Position numbers and translations under genes: made by a program. A stretch of 64,000 nucleotides of DNA from assembly GCA_963540515.1 (NCBI GenBank), contig CAUTNA010000002.1, positions 20,745 to 84,744 of the forward strand, given 5' to 3'. The notes beneath the pieces are model-generated. The model was not told the DNA's origin. It ran no database searches and saw only the letters and a program-made list of their open reading frames with translations. The stretch comes from JAFGMC01 sp963540515. GTDB taxonomy: Bacteria; Pseudomonadota; Alphaproteobacteria; Rs-D84. Positions 8,760-18,473 of the stretch are shown in pieces; position 1 is the first letter of the stretch; every line of letters starts with the position of its first letter.

Positions 8760-8788
8760 TTGACACTAACTATATTAAATGCTAGTTT
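8760..8788 (+). promoter_or_regulatory. Candidate sigma70 promoter for acpP
   Basis: TTGACA at 8760-8765 is followed after 17 bases by TAGTTT at 8783-8788, with a TG dinucleotide at 8780-8781 as in extended -10 elements. It lies about 55 bp upstream of the acpP start and outside the transposon. Confidence 0.5.
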
Positions 8789-8841
8789 TTACTGAGATTG
8801 TCTGAAAAGACTAAGAGTTTAATTTAAACAAAGGAAAAAAA

Positions 8842-9078
8842 ATGACAACTTTTGAACAAGTAAAAAAAATAGTTGTAGAAAAGCTTGGTGTTGATGAATC
8901 TAAGGTTACAGAATCTGCTGCTTTTGTTAACGACTTAGGTGCTGATTCTTTAGATGTTGTAGAATTTATTATGGAAGTTGAGAAAGAATACAATATCACA
9001 ATTCCTGATGAAGATGCTGGAAAACTTGCAACTGTTGGGGATGCTGTAAAATATATTGATTCTCATAAAAAAGCTTAA
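8842..9078 (+). CDS. acpP: Acyl carrier protein
   Basis: A 78-residue acidic helical protein of standard ACP length. The phosphopantetheine attachment serine lies in GADSLDVVEF (residues ~34-43). It carries growing acyl chains in type II fatty acid synthesis as the partner of FabF and FabI, both in this window. It has a good ribosome site (AAAGGAAA) and a strong hairpin terminator right after the stop, so it is probably transcribed as a separate, abundant message ahead of fabF. Confidence 0.97.
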   Translation: MTTFEQVKKIVVEKLGVDESKVTESAAFVNDLGADSLDVVEFIMEVEKEYNITIPDEDAGKLATVGDAVKYIDSHKKA

Positions 9079-9102
9079 TGTTTGTTAAAAGTATAGTTTT
9101 TT

Positions 9103-9127
9103 AATCCGCTTAATGCGGATTTTTTTA
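9103..9127 (+). terminator. Rho-independent terminator after acpP
   Basis: Stem ATCCGC (9104-9109) pairs with GCGGAT (9115-9120) around a 5-base loop, followed by a run of seven T. Confidence 0.85.
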
Positions 9128-9189
9128 TTGGTAGAAATAAAAAACTTATGCTAATCTTAAGCCTATATTTATAAAGGAAATGTTTTTTT

Positions 9190-10440
9190 ATGAAAAGAGT
9201 TGTTATAACTGGTATGGGAATTGTTTCTCCGGTTGGTTGTGGCATTAAAAATGCTTGGAAAAATATATTAGATGGAAAATCTGGTATAAAAAAAGTTGAT
9301 ATGTTTGATGTATCTGATTTAGCTTCTCAAATTGCTGGTTTTCCAAAACATGGAACAGAAGAAGGTGAATACAATCCAGATTTATTTGTTGATGCACGAG
9401 AACAAAGGAAAATGGATAAAGCTATTTTATATGGTGTTGTTGCAGCAGATATGGCTGTTAAAGATGCAAAACTTGATAATTTTAATGGTGATAAAGAACG
9501 TATTGGTGTTTCAATTGGTGGTGGAATAGGTGGACTTTCAACAATTTATGATAACTGTATGGAAATGTGTGAGAGTGGATCAAGAAGAATAAGCCCATTT
9601 TTTATACCAAAGTGTATAATAAATATGACAGCAGGTCATGTATCTATAAGGTATGGTTTTAAAGGTCCAAATATTTCTATTGTAACTGCTTGTGCAACAG
9701 GAACTCATTCAATAGGTGAGGGTGTTCGTCTTATTCAGCATGGTGACGCTGATATTATGGTTTGTGGTGGTTCTGAGGGTGCTGTATGTAGAATTGGTAT
9801 GGCTGGATTTTCTGCTATGAAAGCATTAAGTACAAGAAATGATGAACCTGAAAAAGCATCTCGTCCTTGGGATAAGTCAAGAGATGGTTTTGTAATTGCA
9901 GAAGGTGCTGGAGTTGTAATTTTGGAAGAATATGAACATGCAAAAGCACGTGGTGCAAAAATATATGCTGAAGTTTGTGGTTATGGTATGTCTGGAGATG
10001 CTTATCATATGACGGCACCAGCAGAAGGTGGTGAAGGTGGTAAAAGATCTATGCTTGCAGCACTTAAAGATGCAGATTTAAAAGCAGAGGATGTTGATTA
10101 TATAAATGCACATGGAACATCTACTGGACTTGGAGATATTGGAGAACTTTCTGCTGTAAAATCTTTATTTACAGATACTTCAAAAATTTGTATGTCCTCA
10201 ACAAAATCTATGACAGGTCATTTATTAGGGGCAGCAGGAGCTGTTGAGACTATTTTTGGAGCTTTATCAATTCGTGATGGAATTGTTCCTCCTACAATAA
10301 ATTTAGAAGAACCAGAAGATTTAGTTGGGGATTTTAATTTAGTTGCAAACAAAGCACAAAAGAAAGATGTAAATGTTGTTATAAGTAATTCTTTTGGTTT
10401 TGGTGGAACTAATGCAACTCTCATTCTAAAGAAAATTTAA
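9190..10440 (+). CDS. fabF: 3-oxoacyl-[acyl-carrier-protein] synthase II
   Basis: A 416-residue thiolase-fold condensing enzyme that elongates acyl-ACP with malonyl-ACP. The active-site set is complete: Cys168 in TACATG, His308 in NAHGTST, Lys339 in TKSMTGH and His344 in the same motif. GFGGTNA near the C-terminus is the family's Gly-rich loop. Order acpP-fabF, with mltG further downstream, is the alphaproteobacterial arrangement; here a tRNA, a NERD protein and an unknown gene lie between fabF and mltG. No fabB-like copy is seen in this window. Confidence 0.97.
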   Translation: MKRVVITGMGIVSPVGCGIKNAWKNILDGKSGIKKVDMFDVSDLASQIAGFPKHGTEEGEYNPDLFVDAREQRKMDKAILYGVVAADMAVKDAKLDNFNGDKERIGVSIGGGIGGLSTIYDNCMEMCESGSRRISPFFIPKCIINMTAGHVSIRYGFKGPNISIVTACATGTHSIGEGVRLIQHGDADIMVCGGSEGAVCRIGMAGFSAMKALSTRNDEPEKASRPWDKSRDGFVIAEGAGVVILEEYEHAKARGAKIYAEVCGYGMSGDAYHMTAPAEGGEGGKRSMLAALKDADLKAEDVDYINAHGTSTGLGDIGELSAVKSLFTDTSKICMSSTKSMTGHLLGAAGAVETIFGALSIRDGIVPPTINLEEPEDLVGDFNLVANKAQKKDVNVVISNSFGFGGTNATLILKKI

Positions 10441-10442
10441 TT

Positions 10443-10519
10443 CGGAGTGTAGCTCAGTCTGGTAGAGTGCTACGTTCGGGACGTAGATGTCGCTGGTTCA
10501 AGTCCAGTCACTCCGACCA
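10443..10519 (+). tRNA. tRNA-Pro, anticodon CGG
   Basis: A 77-nt cloverleaf with acceptor CGGAGTG/CACTCCG, anticodon stem CTACG/CGTAG around loop TTCGGGA (anticodon CGG), T-loop GGTTCAAGTCC, and an encoded CCA at 10517-10519. It starts 2 bp after the fabF stop, so it is probably processed from the same transcript. It reads the CCG codon. Confidence 0.95.
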
Positions 10520-10553
10520 GATGATTTTATAAAAAGAATTAATAAAAAGATAT

Positions 10554-11267
10554 TTATTCAAAAATTCTATGCTTTCCAATCATATCTTTAATATTTTTTA
10601 TATGACTATTTACTATATTTTCATCATTTCCATTTAAAACAGCTTTTTTTAATAAATTTATTATTTTTCTTTTATCTTTATAATTCGCAGGTTTATTTTC
10701 TTCTGTAATTTCATTAATTACATCAATTATTCGTTTAGGTTTTATAATATATGTCCCATCTGGTATAAAACTTATATCAACTAAAAAAGAATCTCCATCA
10801 AATACTATAACAGAATAAAAATTTACATTTTCTTTAAGATATTTTCTGAGTTCAAAAATATGATTATTGTTTTGAATTATTGGGTTATAAAATCTATATT
10901 TTTCCCTTCCGTATGAAAGGACTTGTGTCCATTTATTTTGTTTTCCATTACCATAAATCCAACCACTGTAATCTTTAACTTCAAATACAATAATTCCAAC
11001 TTTTGTAGCAACTAATAAATCAATTTGACAAAACTTACCATTTGATTTTTGTATGTATAGATCATGAAAAATTGCTTTTGGTGAAATTCCTGCTTTTAGA
11101 AGTTTAGTTATTAAATTGTGTTCAGCTATATTTCCTCTATCTAAATTTGTTACAGAATATAATAATTTAATATTATTTTTTCTATATTTAGTTTTAATGT
11201 AAAAACACAATATTATAAAGGTAAAAAAAGAAAATATTAAAAATAATAAAATAGTTTTATTATTCAT
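10554..11267 (-). CDS. Membrane-anchored NERD-domain (nuclease-related) protein
   Basis: A 237-residue protein with one N-terminal membrane helix (residues ~4-24) and a NERD domain at ~45-165. The nuclease-like core is visible: an early glutamate in GNIAEHNLI, the aspartate in CQIDLLVAT, and the E-x-K pair in IIVFEVKDYSGW. NERD proteins are predicted DNA-processing enzymes with few characterised members. The C-terminal ~60 residues are unassigned. It lies on the minus strand directly downstream of the unknown 164-residue gene, probably in one transcript, and both interrupt the usual fabF-mltG neighbourhood, which suggests later insertion. Confidence 0.8.
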   Translation of the reverse strand: MNNKTILLFLIFSFFTFIILCFYIKTKYRKNNIKLLYSVTNLDRGNIAEHNLITKLLKAGISPKAIFHDLYIQKSNGKFCQIDLLVATKVGIIVFEVKDYSGWIYGNGKQNKWTQVLSYGREKYRFYNPIIQNNNHIFELRKYLKENVNFYSVIVFDGDSFLVDISFIPDGTYIIKPKRIIDVINEITEENKPANYKDKRKIINLLKKAVLNGNDENIVNSHIKNIKDMIGKHRIFE

Positions 11268-11299
11268 AAAATAATAATATTTTTATATATTAATTTTAT

Positions 11300-11794
11300 T
11301 TATTTTTGTTTTTCTTTATCTTTTAATTTTCTTATAAAGGAAAATAGTATAAATTTTTTCCCAATTTTATCTTTTTTTATTTTTTCTATTAAATTATTTA
11401 GTCTGTTATCAACAGTCAGTATATATTTGAAGTATTTTAATCCATTTTTATATTTGAATGCTAATATTTTACCGTAATCATTACTATCAGCAGATTTTAT
11501 TTCTTGGTATATACTTTTTAAAGTATTTAAAATTATAAGTATATGTTTAAATTCTTTTTTAAGATTATGTCTATGACAATAATCTTTTATATATTTTTCT
11601 GATAAGTCGTTATTTTTAAATTCCTCAATAGAAGATAATTTTATTTCAAATTCTGTAATAAAATGATTAAATTCTATTAATATTTTTTTATAACCAACAG
11701 GAAAACTAATATTATTTTTATATTGTCTAAAATCTTCATCTAAGTGTTTTTTTAGCATTTCTAATAAATTATCTATAATTTCATCTTTTTCCAT
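11300..11794 (-). CDS. Hypothetical helical cytoplasmic protein
   Basis: I do not recognise this 164-residue protein. It is highly charged and predicted mostly alpha-helical, with no signal peptide, membrane segment or Cys motif. Its C-terminus is strongly basic (KKDKIGKKFILFSF and beyond). It starts with MEKDEIIDNLLEML and is the first gene of a minus-strand pair with the NERD protein 32 bp downstream. A joint role is possible but only inferred from adjacency. Confidence 0.6.
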   Translation of the reverse strand: MEKDEIIDNLLEMLKKHLDEDFRQYKNNISFPVGYKKILIEFNHFITEFEIKLSSIEEFKNNDLSEKYIKDYCHRHNLKKEFKHILIILNTLKSIYQEIKSADSNDYGKILAFKYKNGLKYFKYILTVDNRLNNLIEKIKKDKIGKKFILFSFIRKLKDKEKQK

Positions 11795-11918
11795 TTTTTA
11801 CCCTTTGAAATATAACTCTTAACCCGGCATTATAGACTAATTTTATTTAAGTATCAATTTTTATTGAGATATTTATATTTTTATATTAGAGTGTAAATCC
11901 TAATTAAAATGAAGTTTT

Positions 11919-12986
11919 ATGAAGAAAAAAAATAAGAAAAAAACAAATAAAAAAAATTCGATTTTTGAACAAATAAAGACATTTTATTCAAAGTATTTGG
12001 CATACTTATATTTGTTAATATTTTTTATTATATTGTTTTTTGTATATTTCATCTTCTTTAAATCAAATATTAAAGAAAATACAATTTTTGAAGTAGAAAA
12101 GGGTGGTTCAATATCATCAGTTGCAAAATCATTAAAAGAAAAGAATTTGATTTATTCTGAAAAAATATTTAAGGCTTTTGTTTATTTATTCGGAAATTCT
12201 ATAAAAAGTGGATTTTATGAATTACAAAAGGGTTACAGTATACCACATATATCAAAAATTCTCTCTAACGGCTCTATTTCAACTGTATCTATTACATTTC
12301 CAGAAGGAATAACTATAAAACAAGCTAAAAATATTTTACTTAATAACGAAAATTTAAAGGGAAATCTAAGCTGTAGTGAAGAAAATAGTGATATTTGTAA
12401 TTTACAAGATGGGGATATATTTCCTGATACTTATAAAGTACCAATCGGTGAATCAAAGATTCTGGTTTTATCTATGGCAAAAAAGAAAATGGATGATATT
12501 TATAATTCTCTTCAAAATTCTAATTATAAATTACCTCGTCCTTTAAAATCCTTAAAAGAAGTTATAATTTTAGCTTCCATAGTTCAAAAAGAAACTCCGA
12601 TAAAAAAAGAAATGCCAATAGTCGCAAGTGTATATTTAAATAGACTAAAAAAAAGAATGAAACTTCAAGCTGACCCTACTGTAGTTTATCATTTGACTGA
12701 TAAACTTGGAAATATGGAAGGAAAACCACTTTTTTTAGGACATCTTAAAATAAGAAATCCTTATAATACATATGTTTTTTATGGTTTACCACCAACTCCA
12801 ATAGCAAATGTTGGAAAAGATGCTATAAAAGCTGTGTTAAATCCAGCGGATACAAGTTATTTATTTTTTGTAGCTGATGGTAATGGTGGACATAAGTTTG
12901 CACATACTTATTTAGAACATAAAAAAAATCAAAATGTTTGGAGAGAAATAAAAAGAATAAAAAACTCTGAAAATAAAAATAAATAA
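11919..12986 (+). CDS. mltG: Endolytic murein transglycosylase MltG (YceG-like)
   Basis: A 355-residue inner membrane enzyme. A Lys-rich cytoplasmic tail is followed by one membrane helix (~28-50), a LysM-like region (~55-125) and the YceG catalytic domain. The catalytic glutamate is Glu225 in ASIVQKET. The diagnostic VYLNRLKKRMKLQADPTVVY and the later YNTYVFYGLPPTPIANVG are present. MltG cleaves nascent glycan strands and sets their length. The minus-strand pair upstream reads away from it, leaving a ~120-bp shared upstream region. Confidence 0.95.
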   Translation: MKKKNKKKTNKKNSIFEQIKTFYSKYLAYLYLLIFFIILFFVYFIFFKSNIKENTIFEVEKGGSISSVAKSLKEKNLIYSEKIFKAFVYLFGNSIKSGFYELQKGYSIPHISKILSNGSISTVSITFPEGITIKQAKNILLNNENLKGNLSCSEENSDICNLQDGDIFPDTYKVPIGESKILVLSMAKKKMDDIYNSLQNSNYKLPRPLKSLKEVIILASIVQKETPIKKEMPIVASVYLNRLKKRMKLQADPTVVYHLTDKLGNMEGKPLFLGHLKIRNPYNTYVFYGLPPTPIANVGKDAIKAVLNPADTSYLFFVADGNGGHKFAHTYLEHKKNQNVWREIKRIKNSENKNK

Positions 12987-13094
12987 TTAAGTTTAAATTT
13001 ATTTTACTTGAGAAGTTTTATTTTTATAACTAGAGTATAGCCAATTGTTTATATTGTTATAAACAATTTAATTAAATAAAAAAAGGAACTAAAT

Positions 13095-13931
13095 ATGATG
13101 AAATCTATTTTATCAATTCTAGGTGTTATTATTTTTGGCACATCTGTTGCAAATGCTGGTGTGTTTGATATTAATTATCATGTAAAAAAGAAACAAGTTA
13201 ATACAAAATTTGGTGTTGCTTTTAAAACAGGTTATAATGGTCTTGGTGGTAGTAAAGCAGATCGTAAAGAAATATTAGCTGGTGATTTTTATCATTTACC
13301 TGCTGAAATAGAATTTGGTTTTTCTGATAGAATACAGGGAATAGCAAAATTTGATGATTCTTTCAGAGATACTCGTGCTAGTGAAGCTAATAGTAATTAT
13401 TCAACTCCTGAGTTAGGATTCAATTTTTGGCTTATGAAATCTCAAAAATTTAACATTGATGCAATAACAACATATTCAATTGCTCTAACAAAAGAACAAA
13501 CTTCTCCTAAAAAACGTATTGGACATAATTCTTTTCAAGGTGGATTACGTGCTTATGGAGCATTAAATAACTTCCAATATGGTGTTAAGTTAATAGGTCA
13601 ATATGTTTTTGCTAATCCTAAAGATTTTGGTACTTTTAATGAGGATGGTAATTTTGTAAATATGGATTTATTGCTTGAAGGTATGTTTTACATGAATTCA
13701 AAAGCTGCTATAAAATTAGAATTTGATTATAAATTATTGTATATCTTTGAAAAAGCTAATCAATATGCAAAAGATTTAAGTATTGGTTATGTTTACAATT
13801 TCTCAAAAGATACCTCTCTTCAACCTTATGTTGGTTATAGATTTAAAAGTATAACAGCTACAGATGGTGGTTCAGGTGAATTACCTGATAATCAATGGAA
13901 ACTTGGAATTAAGGCAAGTGCACAATTCTAA
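13095..13931 (+). CDS. Predicted outer membrane beta-barrel protein
   Basis: A 278-residue protein with a clear signal peptide (cleavage expected after SVANA, about residue 22) and a body of alternating aromatic and polar strands ending in a C-terminal phenylalanine (KASAQF), as in barrel proteins recognised by BamA. The specific family is not recognised; it could be a porin or an adhesion-type barrel. It has a strong ribosome site (AAAAAAGGAACT) and its own hairpin terminator, so it is monocistronic and likely abundant. It lies between mltG and the ribosomal superoperon. Confidence 0.65.
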   Translation: MMKSILSILGVIIFGTSVANAGVFDINYHVKKKQVNTKFGVAFKTGYNGLGGSKADRKEILAGDFYHLPAEIEFGFSDRIQGIAKFDDSFRDTRASEANSNYSTPELGFNFWLMKSQKFNIDAITTYSIALTKEQTSPKKRIGHNSFQGGLRAYGALNNFQYGVKLIGQYVFANPKDFGTFNEDGNFVNMDLLLEGMFYMNSKAAIKLEFDYKLLYIFEKANQYAKDLSIGYVYNFSKDTSLQPYVGYRFKSITATDGGSGELPDNQWKLGIKASAQF

Positions 13932-13950
13932 TGAGGTTATTTGATTTTAG

Positions 13951-13977
13951 AAAAGCCCGATAATTCGGGCTTTTTGT
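13951..13977 (+). terminator. Rho-independent terminator after the beta-barrel gene
   Basis: AAAGCCCGA (13952-13960) pairs with TCGGGCTTT (13965-13973) around loop TAAT, followed by a T-rich tract. Confidence 0.88.
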
Positions 13978-14010
13978 TTGTTTTATTTTACATTAGACAA
14001 TTATTTTATC

Positions 14011-14039
14011 TTGACAATAAACTTGACTAATATTATATT
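14011..14039 (+). promoter_or_regulatory. Strong candidate promoter for the rpsL operon
   Basis: TTGACA (14011-14016), a 17-base spacer and TATATT (14034-14039). It leaves a leader of ~125 nt before rpsL. That leader is long enough for regulation, but I see no recognised riboswitch in it. Confidence 0.65.
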
Positions 14040-14173
14040 TAACTTGCTTTTTATCTATTTTAAAAAGTGAGTTTAATTGAAAAATTATCATTTAATTGGC
14101 TTTTTAGTTGATTAGTTTGTCTATTATAAAGCTTTTTTGAATGTATTTTGTTAAGAAATAAAAGAGATTTTTG

Positions 14174-14548
14174 ATGCCAACGATTAACCAGTTAATTCGT
14201 AAACCAAGAAAAAAAGTTGTTTATAAAAGTTCTGCACCTGATATGAACGAATCACCACAAAAACGTGGTGTTTGTACTCGTGTTTATACAACAACACCAA
14301 AAAAACCTAACTCTGCTCAACGTAAAGTTGCTCGTGTGAAACTGGCAAATGGTAATGAAGTAACCGCGTATATTCCTGGTGAAGGTCATAATTTACAAGA
14401 ACATAGTGTTGTTATGATCCGTGGTGGTCGTGTTAAAGACTTACCTGGTGTTAAGTATCATATTATTCGTGGTGTTTTAGATACTAAAGGTGTAGATAGT
14501 AGAAAACAAGGACGTTCATTGTATGGAGCTAAATTAAAGAAAGCTTAA
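14174..14548 (+). CDS. rpsL: 30S ribosomal protein S12
   Basis: A 124-residue S12. Conserved TTPKKPNSAQRK and the PGVKYHIIRG loop are both present, with lysine at the two positions where streptomycin resistance mutations arise, so the gene looks wild type. It sits at the decoding centre. ATG 14174 was chosen over the in-frame TTG three bases upstream because it gives the family start MPTINQL. First gene of rpsL-rpsG-fusA-tuf. The rpoBC genes that often precede it are not upstream here. Confidence 0.97.
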   Translation: MPTINQLIRKPRKKVVYKSSAPDMNESPQKRGVCTRVYTTTPKKPNSAQRKVARVKLANGNEVTAYIPGEGHNLQEHSVVMIRGGRVKDLPGVKYHIIRGVLDTKGVDSRKQGRSLYGAKLKKA

Positions 14549-14607
14549 TATAATGGAAGAGTAATCTGCTTGATTAGTAGGTGAAGAACAAAAAAAGGAT
14601 TAATTTT

Positions 14608-15081
14608 ATGTCTAGACGTAAGAGTGCAGTTAAAAGAGAAATTTTACCAGATTCTAAATATAATAATTTAGTTGTTGCTAAGTGTATAAATACTATTATG
14701 TGGGATGGTAAGAAAGAAATTGCAGAAAATATATTGTATGGTTCACTTGAAAAATTAAAAAAAGTTTCAAAAGATGGTAATGAACTTCAGGCTTTTTTGT
14801 CTGTAATTGATACTCTTAAACCTTCTGTCGAAGTAAGAAGTAGAAGAGTAGGTGGTTCTACATATCAAGTTCCTGTTGAAGTGAGACCTGTTCGTCAACA
14901 GACTTTAGCTATTCGTTGGTTAGTAAGTTTTGCTCGCAAACGTTCAGAACGTTCTATGGAAGATAGAATGTTTGCTGAAATGCGTGATGTGTTGAATAAT
15001 CAAGGTTCTTCTTTGAAAAAGAAAATAGATGTTCAAAAAATGGCTGATGCTAATAAAGCATTTGCTCACTTTAGATGGTAA
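14608..15081 (+). CDS. rpsG: 30S ribosomal protein S7
   Basis: A 157-residue S7, the main assembler of the 30S head. It starts MSRRKSAVKRE; an in-frame upstream start at 14581 is rejected because this ATG has an AAAAAGGA ribosome site and the family start. Conserved RRVGGSTYQVPVEV and the C-terminal ANKAFAHFRW are present. It ends 19 bp before fusA. Confidence 0.97.
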   Translation: MSRRKSAVKREILPDSKYNNLVVAKCINTIMWDGKKEIAENILYGSLEKLKKVSKDGNELQAFLSVIDTLKPSVEVRSRRVGGSTYQVPVEVRPVRQQTLAIRWLVSFARKRSERSMEDRMFAEMRDVLNNQGSSLKKKIDVQKMADANKAFAHFRW

Positions 15082-15100
15082 TTTATAAAAAGGTTTAATT

Positions 15101-17182
15101 ATGTCTGTAGGAAAAACTGCACCTTTACACATGTATAGAAATATAGGTATTATGGCTCATATTGATGCTGGTAAAACAACAACTTCAGAGCGTATATTAT
15201 TTTATACTGGTAAAAATTATAAACTTGGTGAAGTTCATGATGGTGCTGCTACTATGGACTGGATGGCGCAGGAACAGGAACGTGGTATAACTATAACTTC
15301 TGCTGCAACTACTTGTTTTTGGCGCGATCATCGTATTAATTTAATTGATACACCTGGACACGTTGATTTTACTATGGAGGTTGAAAGATCTCTTCGTGTT
15401 TTAGATGGTGCTGTTGCTGTATTTGAATCTGTATCTGGTGTTCAACCTCAGACTGAAACTGTTTGGAGACAAGCAAATCGTTATAATGTTCCAAGAATCT
15501 GTTTTATAAATAAAATGGATCGTGTTGGTGGAAATTTTTTCCGTTGTGTTGATATGATTCGTGAAAGATTGGGGGCTAATCCAATTGTTTTAAATTTTCC
15601 TATTGGTGCAGAGTCTGATTTTAAGGGTGTTGTTGACGTAGTTAATATGCGTGGTATTATTTGGGAGGATGAAAACGGTAGTAATCCTGTTTATGTTGAT
15701 ATACCAGAAGATTTAAAAGAAAAAGCTAAAGAAGTACATGCTAAGTTGATAGATGAAGTTGTAACTTTAGATGATTCTGTTATGGAAAAATATATGGAAG
15801 GGGTTGAACCTGATGTTGATACTGTTAAGAAATTGATTCGTAAAGGTACAATATCTCAAACTTTGGTTCCTGTTCTTTGTGGTACAGCATTTAAGAATAA
15901 AGGTGTTCAACCACTACTTGATGCTATTGTTGATTATTTACCATCTCCATTAGATGTTCCTGCTATAAAAGGTACAAAAATGGATGGAGAGACAGAAGAT
16001 GAACGTAAAGCTGATGTAAATGAACCTTTTAGTGCTCTTGCGTTTAAAGTTGCTAATGATCCATTTGTTGGTAATTTGATGTATATTCGTATTTATTCTG
16101 GTAAATTACAGTCTGGATCTTATATTTATAATTCTTCCCGTGATAAACGTGAACGTGTCGGTCGTATGCTTTTGATGCATTCTAATAATCGTGAAGAAAT
16201 AAAAGAAGCTATGGCTGGAGATATAGTAACTTTAGTTGGACTAAAAGAAACTATTACAGGGGATACAATCTGTGATGAATCTAAACCAATAATACTTGAA
16301 AGTATTCATATTCCAGAACCTGTTATAAGTATTGCTGTTGAGCCAAAAACAAAGGCTGATATTGAAAAGATGTCTTTAGGTTTACAGGCTTTAGCAAAAG
16401 AAGATCCTTCATTTAGAGTTTCTGTTGATCAAGAGTCTGGTCAAACGATACTTGCTGGTGTTGGTGAATTACATCTTGAAATTTTAGTTGATAGACTTCT
16501 TCGTGAGTTTAAAGTTGATGTTAGTGTTGGTGAACCAAGAATTGCATATCGCGAAACATTCCGTAAACCAATAACTGAAGAATATACTCATAAAAAACAA
16601 TCTGGTGGTTCAGGACAATATGCTCAGGTTAAAATAGAATTTGAACCATTAGAGCCTGGTAAGGGATATGAGTTTGAAAATAAAATTGTTGGTGGGGCTA
16701 TTCCAAAGGAATATATACCTGGAGTTGAGAAGGGTTTAAAGATTGCTCAACAAACAGGAGTTTTAATTGGTTATCCAACTGTTGATTTTAAAGCAACTTT
16801 GATTGATGGTAAATATCATGAAGTTGACTCTAATGTTTTGTGTTTTGAAATTGCTGCTCGTGCATGTTTCAGAGAGGCTATGAAAAAAGCATCTCCAAAA
16901 TTGCTAGAGCCAATAATGAAGTTGTCTGTAAATACACCAGAAGAATATGTTGGTGATATTATAGGTGACTTAAACAGCCGTCGTGGTCAAATTAATGGTA
17001 TTGAAACTCAATTTGGTAATCAGGTAATATCTGCATTTGTACCACTAGCTAATTTGTTTGGTTATGTAAAAACATTAAGATCATTATCACAAGGTCGTGC
17101 TAATCCTTATATGGAATTATCACACTATGATGATGTACCTCAAAATGTTGCAGATGAAGTTATAAAGAAAATGACAAGATAA
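15101..17182 (+). CDS. fusA: Elongation factor G
   Basis: A 693-residue translocation GTPase of standard length. The P-loop AHIDAGKTT is near residue 19, switch II DTPGHVDF and NKMD (G4) follow, and domains II-V are complete, including the domain IV loop region GGAIPKEYIPGVEKG. Translation starts with a good AAAAGG ribosome site. It lies third in rpsL-rpsG-fusA-tuf. Confidence 0.98.
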   Translation: MSVGKTAPLHMYRNIGIMAHIDAGKTTTSERILFYTGKNYKLGEVHDGAATMDWMAQEQERGITITSAATTCFWRDHRINLIDTPGHVDFTMEVERSLRVLDGAVAVFESVSGVQPQTETVWRQANRYNVPRICFINKMDRVGGNFFRCVDMIRERLGANPIVLNFPIGAESDFKGVVDVVNMRGIIWEDENGSNPVYVDIPEDLKEKAKEVHAKLIDEVVTLDDSVMEKYMEGVEPDVDTVKKLIRKGTISQTLVPVLCGTAFKNKGVQPLLDAIVDYLPSPLDVPAIKGTKMDGETEDERKADVNEPFSALAFKVANDPFVGNLMYIRIYSGKLQSGSYIYNSSRDKRERVGRMLLMHSNNREEIKEAMAGDIVTLVGLKETITGDTICDESKPIILESIHIPEPVISIAVEPKTKADIEKMSLGLQALAKEDPSFRVSVDQESGQTILAGVGELHLEILVDRLLREFKVDVSVGEPRIAYRETFRKPITEEYTHKKQSGGSGQYAQVKIEFEPLEPGKGYEFENKIVGGAIPKEYIPGVEKGLKIAQQTGVLIGYPTVDFKATLIDGKYHEVDSNVLCFEIAARACFREAMKKASPKLLEPIMKLSVNTPEEYVGDIIGDLNSRRGQINGIETQFGNQVISAFVPLANLFGYVKTLRSLSQGRANPYMELSHYDDVPQNVADEVIKKMTR

Positions 17183-17274
17183 TTATTTTGTGTATTTAAT
17201 AAAAATTTGATTTTTGTTAAATATATGTTAAAAATAGTTAAGTTAAACAAAAAAAAGTTCAAGGAGAAGGAACA

Positions 17275-18462
17275 ATGGCAAAAGAAAAATATATAAGAAC
17301 AAAGCCTCATGTAAATATTGGAACAATTGGTCACGTTGATCATGGTAAAACAACCTTGACTGCTGCTATTGTTCATTATTATGGTATTGGTATAGATAAA
17401 TCTAAAAGTGTTAATGAAATAGATAATGCACCAGAGGAAAAAGAACGTGGTATTACAATTAATACATCTCACGTAGAATATGAAACAGAAACTCGTCACT
17501 ATGCTCACGTTGACTGTCCAGGACACGCTGACTATGTTAAAAATATGATTACTGGTGCTGCTCAAATGGATGCTGCTATTTTAGTAGTTGCTGCAACTGA
17601 TGGTCCTATGCCACAAACTCGTGAACATATCTTATTGGCTCGTCAGGTAGGTATTCCAAAGATTATAGTATTTTTAAACAAATGTGATTTGGCTAAAGAT
17701 GAAGAGTTGTTGGAATTAGTAGAAATGGAAATTCGTGAATTATTATCTGCTAATGATTTTGATGGTGATAATACTCCAATTATCCGTGGTTCTGCTGTAT
17801 CTGCATTAGAAGAAAAGAATGATGGTTTTGGTAAAGAAGCTATTGAAAAATTGTTAGCTGCTTGTGATTCTTATATTCCATTACCAGAACGTTCAGTAGA
17901 TAAGCCATTCTTAATGCCAATTGAAGATGTATTTTCAATTACTGGACGTGGTACTGTTGTAACAGGACGTGTTGAATCTGGTATTGTTAAAGTTGGAGAT
18001 GAATGTGAAATTGTAGGTCTTCGTCCAACACAGAAAACAACAGTTACTGGCGTTGAAATGTTCCGTAAAATGTTAGATGAAGGTCAAGCTGGTGATAATG
18101 TTGGTTTATTACTTCGTGGTACAAAGAAAGAAGATGTTGAACGTGGTCAGATCATCTGTAAACCAGGAACAATTACACCTCATACACAATTTGAAGCAGA
18201 GGTTTATATTTTGACAAAAGAAGAAGGTGGTCGTCACACTCCATTCTTATCAAAGTATCGTCCTCAATTCTTCTTCTCAACAACAGATGTTACGGGTACA
18301 ATAACTTTTGATGCTTCAAGAGAAATGGTAATGCCTGGTGATAATGTTCGTATTAATGTTGAGTTGATGGCTCCAATTGCTATGGATGAAGGTCGTCGTT
18401 TTGCTATTCGTGAAGGTGGAAGAACAGTTGGTGCAGGTGTTGTATCAAAGATAATAAAATAA
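17275..18462 (+). CDS. tuf: Elongation factor Tu
   Basis: A 395-residue EF-Tu delivering aminoacyl-tRNA to the ribosome. GHVDHGKT is at ~19-26, ITINTSHVEY is switch I, DCPGHADY is switch II and NKCD is G4. It has the strongest ribosome site of the cluster (AAGGAGAAGG). This is the only tuf copy in the window; a second may exist elsewhere. A long hairpin follows the stop, separating it from rpsJ. Confidence 0.98.
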   Translation: MAKEKYIRTKPHVNIGTIGHVDHGKTTLTAAIVHYYGIGIDKSKSVNEIDNAPEEKERGITINTSHVEYETETRHYAHVDCPGHADYVKNMITGAAQMDAAILVVAATDGPMPQTREHILLARQVGIPKIIVFLNKCDLAKDEELLELVEMEIRELLSANDFDGDNTPIIRGSAVSALEEKNDGFGKEAIEKLLAACDSYIPLPERSVDKPFLMPIEDVFSITGRGTVVTGRVESGIVKVGDECEIVGLRPTQKTTVTGVEMFRKMLDEGQAGDNVGLLLRGTKKEDVERGQIICKPGTITPHTQFEAEVYILTKEEGGRHTPFLSKYRPQFFFSTTDVTGTITFDASREMVMPGDNVRINVELMAPIAMDEGRRFAIREGGRTVGAGVVSKIIK

Positions 18463-18473
18463 AAAAATATGTT

